The translations under genes and the position numbers were made by a program. 40,392 nucleotides of DNA from Chloroflexota bacterium (GTDB lineage: Bacteria; Chloroflexota; Dormibacteria; CF-121), in the NCBI GenBank assembly GCA_005881715.1, contig VBEE01000040.1, positions 1 through 40,392 of the forward strand, read 5' to 3'. Each line of letters begins with the position of its first letter. Position 1 is the first letter of the stretch. The notes beneath the pieces were generated by a model, which was given only the letters and a program-made list of their open reading frames with translations, did not search any database and had not been told where the DNA came from. Of the stretch, positions 32,738-40,392 are shown piece after piece.

Positions 32738-35163
32738 GCGAGCAGGCCGGCACCCGGCGGATTCTGATCGCCGACGACGATCCCGAACGTCTCAAAGCCC
32801 TCGTGGAGTGGCTGCAGCGCGAAGGCTTCAGCGTGCTGTCCGCCGAGGATGGGCTGGAGGCGCTCGATCGAGCCCGCGAGGAGCTGCCCGACGCCATCAT
32901 CCTCAACCTGCTGCTCCGTCGGATCGACGGGCTCCGGGTGTGCGAGATCTTGAAAAGCAACCCGGCCACGACCAACATCCCGGTGCTGCTGACCACCGGC
33001 GTCCACGTCGACGCCGACGAGGGTCAGCGGGCGCTGGCGGCGGGCGCCGACCGTTTTCTCAGCGACCTTGGCCCGCTCTCGACCGGGTCCGGACGCGAGC
33101 TGGGCGCCGGCCAGGACCTGGTCCAGGCGGTGCGGATGCTGCTGGGGGCGGAGCCGGAGCTGGAGCTCCGTCCCATCCTGCTGGCCATCGACGATGACCC
33201 CGACAACCGCGCCTTCCTGACCAAGGCGGTCTCGAGGCAGGGTTTCGAGGTGGTGACGGCGCCAAACGCCACGCAGGCCCGCCGTCAACTGGACGGCCGC
33301 CGGCCCGCCCTGATCTTCCTCGACGTCCAGATGCCGGAGGAGAGCGGGCTGACCCTGCTGCCGCAGATGCTGCGCGACTTCCCCGAGTCGGTGGTTGTGA
33401 TGATGACCGCCTACGGCTCCGAGCAAGTCGCCGCCGAAGCCCTGCGTGGCGGCGCGGACGACTACATCGCCAAGCCAATCGATCTGCAGCGGCTGCGCGA
33501 GTTGCTGGAGCGCAACCTCGAGAAACAGCGGCTGCGCGCGGAACGACAGAGCCTGGTCTCCCGGCTGAAGGATTCCAACCGGTACCTGATGCGCCAGCAC
33601 TCGGCCTTGCGCCGGGCGGATGAGGAGATCCTTCAGGTGAACCGTCAGCTCGAACAGTCGAACCGATACAAATCGGAATTCCTGGCCAATATGTCGCACG
33701 AGCTGCGCACCCCGTTGAACGCGATCCTCGGGTTCAGCGAGATCTTGCTCGACCTGACGATGAACCTGACGGCCGGTGAACGCACCGAGTTTCTGCGGAA
33801 CATCCACAGCAGCGGCCAGCACCTGCTGGGGCTGATCAACGACATCCTCGACCTGGCGAAGATCGAGGCGGGCAAGATGGAGCTGCACGCGGAAGAGATG
33901 CCGGTCAAGGAGGCGATCCAGGAGGTCACCGGCATCCTCGACCCGATGGCGCGCCAGCAAGGACTGCAGGTGACAACCGTCGGCGCCGCCGAAGCCGGGG
34001 TGATCAAGGCGGACCGCAGCAAGTTCAAGCAGGTGCTCTACAACCTGTTGTCCAACGCCGTGAAGTTCACGCCGCCGCCCGGCCAGATCACGCTCACGGT
34101 GAAGGACTCCCCGTCGCAGCTCACGGTCTCGGTCCAGGACACCGGCATCGGGATGAAGCCGGAGGATCTGCCCAAGCTGTTCCGCGAGTTCGAGCAGATT
34201 GATGGTTCCTACACCCGCCGCTATCAAGGTACCGGCCTGGGGCTGGCGCTCTGCCGCCGCTTCGTACAGATGCATGGCGGGAGGATCTGGGCGGAAAGCC
34301 AGTTCGGCAAAGGCTCGACCTTCACCTTCACCATTCCCCGAGGACTTCGCCCGGCTGCCGAGCTGCCGGTCGAGGAGGCGTTGCAGCCGATCGAAACCAT
34401 GGAACTCCCACTCGCGCTGGTGGTCGAAGACGACCCGGCGAGCAGCCAGCGGATGACGGCGGAAATCCAGGGCGTGGGCTTTCGCGTGGCACACGCCCGG
34501 GACGGAGATGAGGCCGTCCGCAAGGCGATGGAGATCCTGCCCGATCTCGTGGTGATGGAGACCGTACTCCCGGCCAAGGACGGCTGGCAGGTGCTGCAGG
34601 AATTACGGGCGCGGGCGGCCACCGCCGACGTGCCCGTGCTCGTCTGCTCGGTCACGAAAAATCAGCCCCTGATGAGTAAGTACGGCGTGGTTGGGTACGT
34701 CGCCAAACCGTGGGAAACGCGGACCATGCAGGACGAGCTGCGCCGCATCGGGCAGGGGATCAAGGCACGGCGCGACCGGGTCCGGGTCCTGCTGGTCCAC
34801 CGGGAACGGCGGGCGCTGGCGACACTGGCCGCCGCGTTGGTGGAGGAGGGCTTCGAGGTGTTTCGCGCGCCCGGTCTGCAGGAGGCCCTGGAAAAAGCCC
34901 GGGCCGCGGCCCCGGACGTCGTCGTCCTCGCGCCCCCCGAGCCCGAGTGGGTGGTGGGGCTGCGTGGACTCCCCGGCCAGCCCGCCCTGCTGGCCCTGGG
35001 CGAAGTTTCACCCAGGGTGCCAGCGACGGCTTGGAGCGCCGTTATACCCTCTGGCCTCTCCCAGCCAGATGTCGTATTGCACGCCATCAAGGGCCTGGAG
35101 GTCGTTCAGAGGCGAAGGAGGACAGGGCGTGACCGCCGGCAAGGTTCTGATCGTCGAAGATAA
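32734..35163 (+). CDS. Hybrid histidine kinase REC-REC-HisKA-HATPase-REC-REC with degenerate receivers
   Basis: An 809-aa cytoplasmic kinase. Domains in order: REC1 (8-135), REC2 (147-262), coiled linker, DHp with H322 ('[17 protein letters not shown]'), HATPase (about 425-536), REC3 (558-675) and REC4 (683-800). Only REC2 has the phospho-acceptor Asp (D197, 'FLDVQMP'). REC1 has Asn58 ('IILNLLLRR'), REC3 has Glu609 ('VVMETVLPAKDG') and REC4 has Ala733 with the acidic pocket lost. Asn cannot be phosphorylated and Glu can mimic phosphorylation, so REC1, REC3 and REC4 are likely docking or locked domains. Its start ATGA overlaps the previous stop; it overlaps the next gene by 35 bp. Confidence 0.92.
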   Translation: MSEQAGTRRILIADDDPERLKALVEWLQREGFSVLSAEDGLEALDRAREELPDAIILNLLLRRIDGLRVCEILKSNPATTNIPVLLTTGVHVDADEGQRALAAGADRFLSDLGPLSTGSGRELGAGQDLVQAVRMLLGAEPELELRPILLAIDDDPDNRAFLTKAVSRQGFEVVTAPNATQARRQLDGRRPALIFLDVQMPEESGLTLLPQMLRDFPESVVVMMTAYGSEQVAAEALRGGADDYIAKPIDLQRLRELLERNLEKQRLRAERQSLVSRLKDSNRYLMRQHSALRRADEEILQVNRQLEQSNRYKSEFLANMSHELRTPLNAILGFSEILLDLTMNLTAGERTEFLRNIHSSGQHLLGLINDILDLAKIEAGKMELHAEEMPVKEAIQEVTGILDPMARQQGLQVTTVGAAEAGVIKADRSKFKQVLYNLLSNAVKFTPPPGQITLTVKDSPSQLTVSVQDTGIGMKPEDLPKLFREFEQIDGSYTRRYQGTGLGLALCRRFVQMHGGRIWAESQFGKGSTFTFTIPRGLRPAAELPVEEALQPIETMELPLALVVEDDPASSQRMTAEIQGVGFRVAHARDGDEAVRKAMEILPDLVVMETVLPAKDGWQVLQELRARAATADVPVLVCSVTKNQPLMSKYGVVGYVAKPWETRTMQDELRRIGQGIKARRDRVRVLLVHRERRALATLAAALVEEGFEVFRAPGLQEALEKARAAAPDVVVLAPPEPEWVVGLRGLPGQPALLALGEVSPRVPATAWSAVIPSGLSQPDVVLHAIKGLEVVQRRRRTGRDRRQGSDRRR

Positions 35164-35518
35164 TCCGGTCAATCTCCGGCTTGCCCAGTTTCTCCTGGAA
35201 AAGAAAGGCTTTAGCGTCCGCAAGGCGGGCAGCGGCGCGGAGTGCCTGGCCGAGATGACCCGGGAGCTGCCCGACATCGTGCTGATGGATATCCAGCTCC
35301 CCGGTGAGGATGGGCTTGCCGTCACCCGAAAGATCCGCTCCGACGCCCGGATGGCAGGCGTCATCGTGGTCGCCCTGACGGCCCATGCCATGGCCGGGGA
35401 TCGGGAGAGGATCCTGGGCGCTGGCTGCGACGGCTACATTCCCAAGCCCGTCGACCCCCAGGGGCTACCCGGGGAGGTTGCCCGCTACCTGCAGCAGGGG
35501 CGGCTGAAGACCGCGTAA
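35129..35518 (+). CDS. Single-domain response regulator (DivK/CheY-like)
   Basis: A 129-aa receiver with no output domain. 'VLIVEDNPVNLRLAQFLLEKKG' carries the acidic pocket, 'PDIVLMDIQLPGEDG' the phospho-acceptor Asp (about residue 54), 'VVALTAHAM' the switch Thr, and 'GYIPKPVDP' the Lys. The sequence is closest to DivK-type receivers that shuttle phosphate between kinases. GTG 35129 has AAGGAGG 8 nt upstream; the longer in-frame ORF starting earlier lies inside the hybrid kinase gene and is rejected. It overlaps the next gene by 1 bp. Confidence 0.93.
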   Translation: MTAGKVLIVEDNPVNLRLAQFLLEKKGFSVRKAGSGAECLAEMTRELPDIVLMDIQLPGEDGLAVTRKIRSDARMAGVIVVALTAHAMAGDRERILGAGCDGYIPKPVDPQGLPGEVARYLQQGRLKTA

Positions 35519-35883
35519 TGAGCGAGCAGTCGCCAAAGCCCAGCCGGGCCAGCGAGTCCCTGTCGAAGTCCAGCAAGCCCTATACCGACATTCTTCAGCT
35601 CAACCAGGAACTCGTGCAGAATCTGCAGGGCCTCGTCGACGAACACGAGGCCCGCAAGAAGGAAGTCGACGAGCTTCGCTTCGCCCACGACCAGGCACAG
35701 GCCGAGATCGCTCGCCTCCAGGAGGAGTTGCGCCACGCGAACCAGCGCGACTCGGAACGGCACGAGCAGCTGCGCCAGCTCGAGCAGGAGCGGGTGGATC
35801 AGCTGGGCGCGATGAGCGCCCACCTCGATGCCCTGCGGTCCGCCGTCGATCGCTACCTCCAGCAGGGTCGGAAGGCGGCCTGA
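35518..35883 (+). CDS. Small coiled-coil protein, paralogous to the N-terminus of the next gene
   Basis: A 121-aa protein with no domain I recognise. After a Ser/Lys-rich start it is one coiled coil (about 22-115). 'YTDILQLNQELVQNLQGL' matches 'FADILQQNQDFIAHLQAL' at the start of the following 814-aa protein, and 'EQLRQLEQERVDQL' matches 'GQLRQLEQERIQL' there. The two therefore arose by duplication or truncation and could form a mixed coiled coil. Start and stop overlap neighbours by 1 bp each (TAATG and TGATG), so translation is strictly coupled. Confidence 0.75.
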   Translation: MSEQSPKPSRASESLSKSSKPYTDILQLNQELVQNLQGLVDEHEARKKEVDELRFAHDQAQAEIARLQEELRHANQRDSERHEQLRQLEQERVDQLGAMSAHLDALRSAVDRYLQQGRKAA

Positions 35884-38327
35884 TGCCAGAGATCCCGAAG
35901 CCGAAATCCTTCGCCGACATCCTGCAGCAAAACCAGGATTTCATCGCCCATCTGCAGGCCTTGCAGGAGGACGTCGGCTCGCAGCTCGGGGACAAGGAGA
36001 AGGAGCTGGCCCTGGTGAAGCGTCAGCTCGCCGAACGACAGCAGGAGCTGGACGAGATGCAGAACGCCCAGCTGCAGTGGGCGATGGATCGCCAATCGCT
36101 CCTCGATCAACACGAGTCGTTGAAGCAGGGGCAGCAGGACCTGCAGCAGAGCCACGACCAGGGGAAGGTTGAGCTCGCTCGACTCAAGGACGACATTGCC
36201 CGGGCCAAGACCCGCGACGAAGAACGGCGTGGCCAGCTCCGCCAGCTCGAGCAGGAGCGGATCCAGCTGGCGCAGAAATCTGAGGTGGACCAGAAAAAGA
36301 TCCGGGCGGATCTCAAGGCCGCCCAGGACGACCTCGACAGTCTGCAATCCGCCCAGCTGCAGTGGGCGATGGACCGGGAGGCGCTGCTCAAGGACCGAGA
36401 CACCGCGGTGGCCAAGCAGGCGCAGCTCGAGCAGGAATGGCAGAAAGCCCGGGTCGACCTGACCAAGGACAAGGCGCGGCTTACCGATGTTTCGGCGCAG
36501 CTGCAGCAACAGCTCAAGGTCGTGCAGGCTGAGCTCGAACCGCTCAAGGCGGCGCGGGAGAAGTGGCAGACCGAACGGCAACGGCTGATTGCGGATGTCG
36601 CCAGGCTGGAGCAGGGATCGCAGGAAGCCGAGTCGCAGTTCAGAGCCGATCGCAAATTGCTGCAGGGGCAGCTCGACGAGGCGCGCAAGAAGGCCGCCGA
36701 CCTCGACAAGGCCGAAGCCGAGTTTGGACGGATCAGCGACGAGCGCTCCGCTCTGTTGACGAAGGTCAAGGCCCTGGAGAAAGACTGGCAAAGCCGCGAG
36801 GCCTCCATTGCCGAAGAGAAGGCTGGGCTCAGGAAACAGGTGGCGGATGCCATCGCGAAACTGGCCGCCATGCAGCAGGACTACGAGAAGGTCAAGGCGC
36901 TCCACGCCGACCTGGCCGGGGAGACCGGGCGCAAGGCGGAGCAATGGACGGCGCGGGAGCAGCGGCTGACCTCGGAGAAGAACCAGCTCAAGGTCGACCT
37001 GGAGCGGGTGCAGGCGCAGCTCTCCGACATGATGTCGCAGTCCAACGACCTGCAGACCCAGCGAGCCGGCCAGTCGAAGGAGCTGGAGCAGGCCTGGCTG
37101 CGAGAGAAAGCTTCCCTCAAGGCTCAGCTCGATGAGGCGCGTAAGGCCGCCGGTAGCGGGCCGCCGTCAAGCCAGGTGCTCGCCCGCTACGAGGCGGAGA
37201 AACGGGCGATGCAGGCTCAGCTTGACAGCCTGAGAACCGAGCTGACGGCGAGCGGGAAGAACAAGGACGCGGCGCCGGCGCTGGCCCAGGCCAAGCGCGA
37301 CTTCGAGGCGAAATTCCGCGTCATCTACGACCAGAGCCACGATCTCAACTCGCCCCTCAACGCCATCAACGGCTTCTCCGAGATCCTGCTGGACGAAAAA
37401 GGCAACAAGACGACGCCGGAGGAGCGCCGGGAATTCGTCGCCCACATCAACGAGAGCGCCAAGCGACTCGGCGAGCACATCCGGGAGCTGATCGAGTTCG
37501 CCAAGCAGGAGGCCGGCATCCAGGAGCGCCCGGTGCAAATGGTGCCGCCCATGGGCATGGGCAGCAAGCCCCCCGTCATCCTGGTTGCCGACAACGACCC
37601 CGCCGTCAAGGAACGGATCGAGCCGTTCCTCAGCCACGCCGGCTACGAGGTGGTGATTGCCGCCAGCGCCCAGGAGGCACTGCGCAAGGCGGTGCAGCTC
37701 CAGCCCCTCGCCGTCCTGATCGACACCCAGCTGCCGCCCAATGGCGGGAGTGGACTGGTCTACGACCTGCGCCGCGAATCCAAGACCAAGGACATCCCGA
37801 TCGTGCTGACGTCGAAGGTGAACAAGGAATCGCTGCCGTTCGACATTGGCCAGGCTGACTTCCTCACCAAGCCGATCGACCGCCAGCAGTTGCTGCAGAT
37901 GATGGTGAAGTTCGACCTGCTGGCCGACGGAAAGCGCGGCAAGAAGACGCCGTCGTCGATCCTGATCGTCGACGACGACCCCCAGAACATCCGGCTGGTC
38001 AAGGCCATGCTCAAGCCGTTCAACATGGAGGTCATGGTCGCCGACGGCGGCAAGGCCGGCCTCGAGCTGGCCTTGAAGAAGAAGCCGGACCTGATCATCC
38101 TCGACCTGATGATGCCCGACGTCGATGGGTTCGAGGTTGTTTCCAAGCTCCGGGAGGACCCGGCCGGCAGCCAGATCCCCATCCTTATCTATACGGCGAA
38201 AAACATCACCAGCGAGGACCGCGAGCGCCTGCAGGGGAACATCCAGACGATCATCCAGAAGGGAGACTTCGGCAAAGACCGATTCCTGGAGATGATCAAC
38301 AACCTTCAAACCACCCACGCGGCGTAA
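35883..38327 (+). CDS. Coiled-coil / orphan DHp / REC-REC scaffold protein without ATPase domain
   Basis: An 814-aa protein. Residues 25-470 form a long coiled coil with internal repeats ('NAQLQWAMDRQSLL' at 61-74, 'SAQLQWAMDREALL' at 156-169). A DHp-like helix pair follows (about 475-545) with 'IYDQSHDLNSPLNAINGFSE', H486 in the place of the phospho-acceptor, but the next Glu is Asp, Arg is Asn and Thr is Ser. No N, G1 or G2 box follows. Two receivers come next: REC1 (563-680, D614 in 'VLIDTQLP') and REC2 (692-810, D741 in 'IILDLMMPDVDG'), both with their acidic pocket. It looks like a phosphotransfer scaffold that takes phosphate from, or pairs with, the neighbouring kinases. The name is mine. 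Confidence 0.88.
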   Translation: MPEIPKPKSFADILQQNQDFIAHLQALQEDVGSQLGDKEKELALVKRQLAERQQELDEMQNAQLQWAMDRQSLLDQHESLKQGQQDLQQSHDQGKVELARLKDDIARAKTRDEERRGQLRQLEQERIQLAQKSEVDQKKIRADLKAAQDDLDSLQSAQLQWAMDREALLKDRDTAVAKQAQLEQEWQKARVDLTKDKARLTDVSAQLQQQLKVVQAELEPLKAAREKWQTERQRLIADVARLEQGSQEAESQFRADRKLLQGQLDEARKKAADLDKAEAEFGRISDERSALLTKVKALEKDWQSREASIAEEKAGLRKQVADAIAKLAAMQQDYEKVKALHADLAGETGRKAEQWTAREQRLTSEKNQLKVDLERVQAQLSDMMSQSNDLQTQRAGQSKELEQAWLREKASLKAQLDEARKAAGSGPPSSQVLARYEAEKRAMQAQLDSLRTELTASGKNKDAAPALAQAKRDFEAKFRVIYDQSHDLNSPLNAINGFSEILLDEKGNKTTPEERREFVAHINESAKRLGEHIRELIEFAKQEAGIQERPVQMVPPMGMGSKPPVILVADNDPAVKERIEPFLSHAGYEVVIAASAQEALRKAVQLQPLAVLIDTQLPPNGGSGLVYDLRRESKTKDIPIVLTSKVNKESLPFDIGQADFLTKPIDRQQLLQMMVKFDLLADGKRGKKTPSSILIVDDDPQNIRLVKAMLKPFNMEVMVADGGKAGLELALKKKPDLIILDLMMPDVDGFEVVSKLREDPAGSQIPILIYTAKNITSEDRERLQGNIQTIIQKGDFGKDRFLEMINNLQTTHAA

Positions 38328-38342
38328 GGAACGAGGGCGCGG

Positions 38343-40392
38343 GTGACGGCCCTCGACCGCCAGTTCGTTCGGCTCCGGTTTGCTGCGCTCGCCATCCCCT
38401 TTGGCTTGCTGCTCTGGCTGCCCTCGGCCTCGGTGCCGGTCACGATCGTCCTCGCCGGCCTGATGGCGGCGTACAACGGCGTGGCGGAGCTGGCCATCCG
38501 CAAGCGGACCATCCCCCGCTTGGCGCGGCCGATGGCGGTGCTGTTGCTCGTCCTGGACCACCTGGTCGTCACCGGCTGGATCCTGCTCTTCGCGACCCCG
38601 TCGTCGCCCGTGCCCTACCTGCTCTTCGCGCTCGTCGCCGCCGAGGCCGTCTTCCGTTTCGACCTCTGGGGCGGGATCGGCACCAGCCTGTTCTTCACCT
38701 GCGGCATCATCCTCTTCCAGACGAGCGACCTGGGCCTGGCCATCTCCGTCCGCGATTCGATCCTTCGAGCGATCCCGACGGTCGCGGTGATCACCGGACT
38801 GGGCGCCGCCGTACGCGCCATGAATCATGAGATCCGTGGTACCCGCCGGCGCCTGGACCAGACTGAGCAGCTCCGCAAAGTGCTAGGCGAACTGGTCGGC
38901 CAGCTCGACGTGCCACGCATGCTCAACACCGTCATCCGCTGCGGCATGGAGCTCTTGCAGATGGATTCGGGAGCGGTCGTTCTGCTCGACGAGGACCGGG
39001 GTGTCTTTACCATGCGGGCGGCCGTCCACCTGCCCGAGGCCGTGGAAGGCATAGCCATCTCCGCGGCCGACGGGGTCGTCGGCCGGGTGGTCCGGGAGCG
39101 GCGCCTCGTGATGCTCGCCGAGCCGCCGCTCTTCGACGTCGCCGCGCTGAATGCGGCCGGATATGCGCGAGTCTTCGGCATACCGGTCGTGCTCGAAGGC
39201 AAGGTCTTCGGCGTGCTCCACCTCCAGACCCGCGATGATCAGCGCCGCCTGACCCGATGGGAAGAGGGGGCGCTGGAGGTGCTCGCCCAGCAGCTGGCCG
39301 TCGCCCTGCGAAACGTCCACCTGTTCGAGGAGACGGAGAAGCGCGCCCGGCGTCTCGAGCTCCTCAACCAATCCATCGACCAGATGAACCAGAAGCTCTT
39401 CGAGCCCGAGCTGCTCGATATTGTGGCCACCGCGCTGACCGGCAATCTCGGCTTCGCGGCAGCCCAGGTATGGCTGCTCGAGTCCAGCGATGGGGCCCTC
39501 TGGCGCCGCGCCAGCCACCACACAACCAGGAACTCACCGCCGGTGCCAGGTCGAGTGGAGCGCGGCATGAGCGAGATCGGTCAGGTGGCCGAGCTTCGCG
39601 TGCCGATCGTGACGAACGACCCGGCGAATCACCGGCAGGTCGGACTGAGTCCGTGGATGTCCGAGGAGGGCATCCGGGCCTTTGCCGGCTTTCCCATGGT
39701 GGTGGGAGACCAGCTGCTCGGCGTGCTGGCTGTCTATCACCGACGGCCGCTGGATCGCAACACGATCGAGCTCCTCACCCTTTTCGCACAGCACGCGGCG
39801 ACCGCCATCCAGGAGGCACACCTCTTCCATCTGGCGACCGAGCAGACCGCACGATTGGGCGCCGTCAATAGCGAGCTGCACCGGGCGAACCAGCACAAGG
39901 CCGAGTTCCTCGCCAACATGAGCCACGAGCTGCGCACCCCGCTGAACTCGATCCTCGGCTTTTCGCAACTGCTGCTCGAAGGTGACGGCGGCGCGCTGAC
40001 CCGCGACCAGCGTCAGGACGTGGACATCATCGCCCAGAACGGACAGCACCTGCTGGCGCTGATCAATGACCTGCTCGACATCTCGAAGCTCGAGGCGGGC
40101 AAGGCGCAGTTGCACCGTGGCGAGGTCGAGGTCGAGCCGTTGATTTCCGAGTGTGTCGAAAGCGTCAGGTCGCTGGCCAAGACGAAAAAGCTGGAGCTCA
40201 GCGCCGCCGTCTCACCCGAGGTCGGACGGGTCTTCGCCGATGGCCCCAAGCTCAAGCAGGTGCTGCTGAACCTGCTGGGCAACGCGATCAAATTCACCGA
40301 GTCCGGCAGCGTCCGGGTGACGGCCGAGCGTCAGGGCGCCGAGCTGCTGATCAGCGTGCGCGATACCGGCATCGGCGTCCCGGCGGACGACG
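38343..40392 (+). CDS. Membrane histidine kinase, 3' end outside window (TM-GAF-GAF-HisKA-HATPase)
   Basis: An open frame of at least 683 codons that runs off the window. The N-terminus has about five hydrophobic helices (residues 11-130), then a coiled linker, a GAF domain (about 175-330), a second GAF (about 350-490), a DHp with H528 in '[18 protein letters not shown]', and the start of an HATPase domain ('QVLLNLLGNAIKF', 'VRDTGIGVP'). GTG 38343 begins 15 bp after the previous stop, with AAGGA upstream. The DHp is very similar to those of the other two kinases in the cluster, so all three may share partners. Confidence 0.9.
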   Translation, partial: MTALDRQFVRLRFAALAIPFGLLLWLPSASVPVTIVLAGLMAAYNGVAELAIRKRTIPRLARPMAVLLLVLDHLVVTGWILLFATPSSPVPYLLFALVAAEAVFRFDLWGGIGTSLFFTCGIILFQTSDLGLAISVRDSILRAIPTVAVITGLGAAVRAMNHEIRGTRRRLDQTEQLRKVLGELVGQLDVPRMLNTVIRCGMELLQMDSGAVVLLDEDRGVFTMRAAVHLPEAVEGIAISAADGVVGRVVRERRLVMLAEPPLFDVAALNAAGYARVFGIPVVLEGKVFGVLHLQTRDDQRRLTRWEEGALEVLAQQLAVALRNVHLFEETEKRARRLELLNQSIDQMNQKLFEPELLDIVATALTGNLGFAAAQVWLLESSDGALWRRASHHTTRNSPPVPGRVERGMSEIGQVAELRVPIVTNDPANHRQVGLSPWMSEEGIRAFAGFPMVVGDQLLGVLAVYHRRPLDRNTIELLTLFAQHAATAIQEAHLFHLATEQTARLGAVNSELHRANQHKAEFLANMSHELRTPLNSILGFSQLLLEGDGGALTRDQRQDVDIIAQNGQHLLALINDLLDISKLEAGKAQLHRGEVEVEPLISECVESVRSLAKTKKLELSAAVSPEVGRVFADGPKLKQVLLNLLGNAIKFTESGSVRVTAERQGAELLISVRDTGIGVPADD

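Noticed and set aside
34691-35518. 275-aa frame starting inside the hybrid kinase
   Set aside because: Only the part from GTG 35129 is a receiver with a good Shine-Dalgarno; the earlier part is a shadow of REC4.
37167-38828. 553-aa minus-strand frame
   Set aside because: Antisense to the receivers of the coiled-coil protein; composition (His/Asp/Gln/Arg) is typical of a shadow frame.

Overview
The window comes from a high-GC bacterial chromosome with tightly packed genes on both strands, many GTG starts and very short intergenic gaps. There are no rRNA or tRNA genes, transposases, phage genes or CRISPR arrays. A soil lineage near Chloroflexota or Candidatus Dormibacterota is a reasonable guess (F420-type LLM oxidoreductase, TrpB2, abundant multi-domain kinases, apparently leaderless promoters), but no marker gene in the window proves it.

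Left part (1-10.4 kb): a GNAT acetyltransferase, a small lytic transglycosylase, an M20 metallopeptidase divergent from trpB2, a KGG-repeat stress protein, a LapA-like membrane protein, a membrane-bound LuxR regulator and a HAD phosphatase. Next comes a thioredoxin/NHL-repeat protein whose redox motif contains an in-frame UGA (C-U-I-N-C) followed by a bacterial SECIS-like hairpin, so it is very probably an undescribed selenoprotein. An L,D-transpeptidase and a small lipoprotein follow.

Middle part (10.4-24.3 kb): pirin and an LLM oxidoreductase start divergently. A minus-strand operon then encodes an aldehyde dehydrogenase, a GH5 endoglucanase-like lipoprotein, a TreT-like GT4 and a cellulose-synthase-like GT2; it looks like an exopolysaccharide unit. 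After it lie a DUF4349 lipoprotein, a small Cys-motif protein, a sortase, an HU-like protein, a DUF1905/YdeI protein and a fatty-acyl-CoA ligase.

24.3-30.5 kb: a cold-shock protein, then an arsenic unit (arsM divergent from arsR-arsC) whose promoters and operator palindrome are readable in the DNA. A glycan/lipid-sugar operon (GT2, methyltransferase, GT87, GT2) and an NTF2-like protein follow.

30.6-40.4 kb (window end): six co-directional, mostly overlapping signalling genes. They encode a membrane GAF-GAF histidine kinase, a hybrid kinase with four receiver domains (three of them lacking the phospho-acceptor Asp), a DivK-like receiver, a small coiled-coil protein, and a large coiled-coil protein that carries a phospho-acceptor-type DHp helix and two receivers but no ATPase domain. 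A third kinase runs off the window. Together they look like one multi-component phosphorelay or scaffold system.

A recurrent theme is a TANNNT -10 element placed 5-7 nt before the start codon of genes with no good Shine-Dalgarno, which suggests leaderless mRNAs. A related approximately 45-bp intergenic repeat occurs at the left edge and after trpB2.
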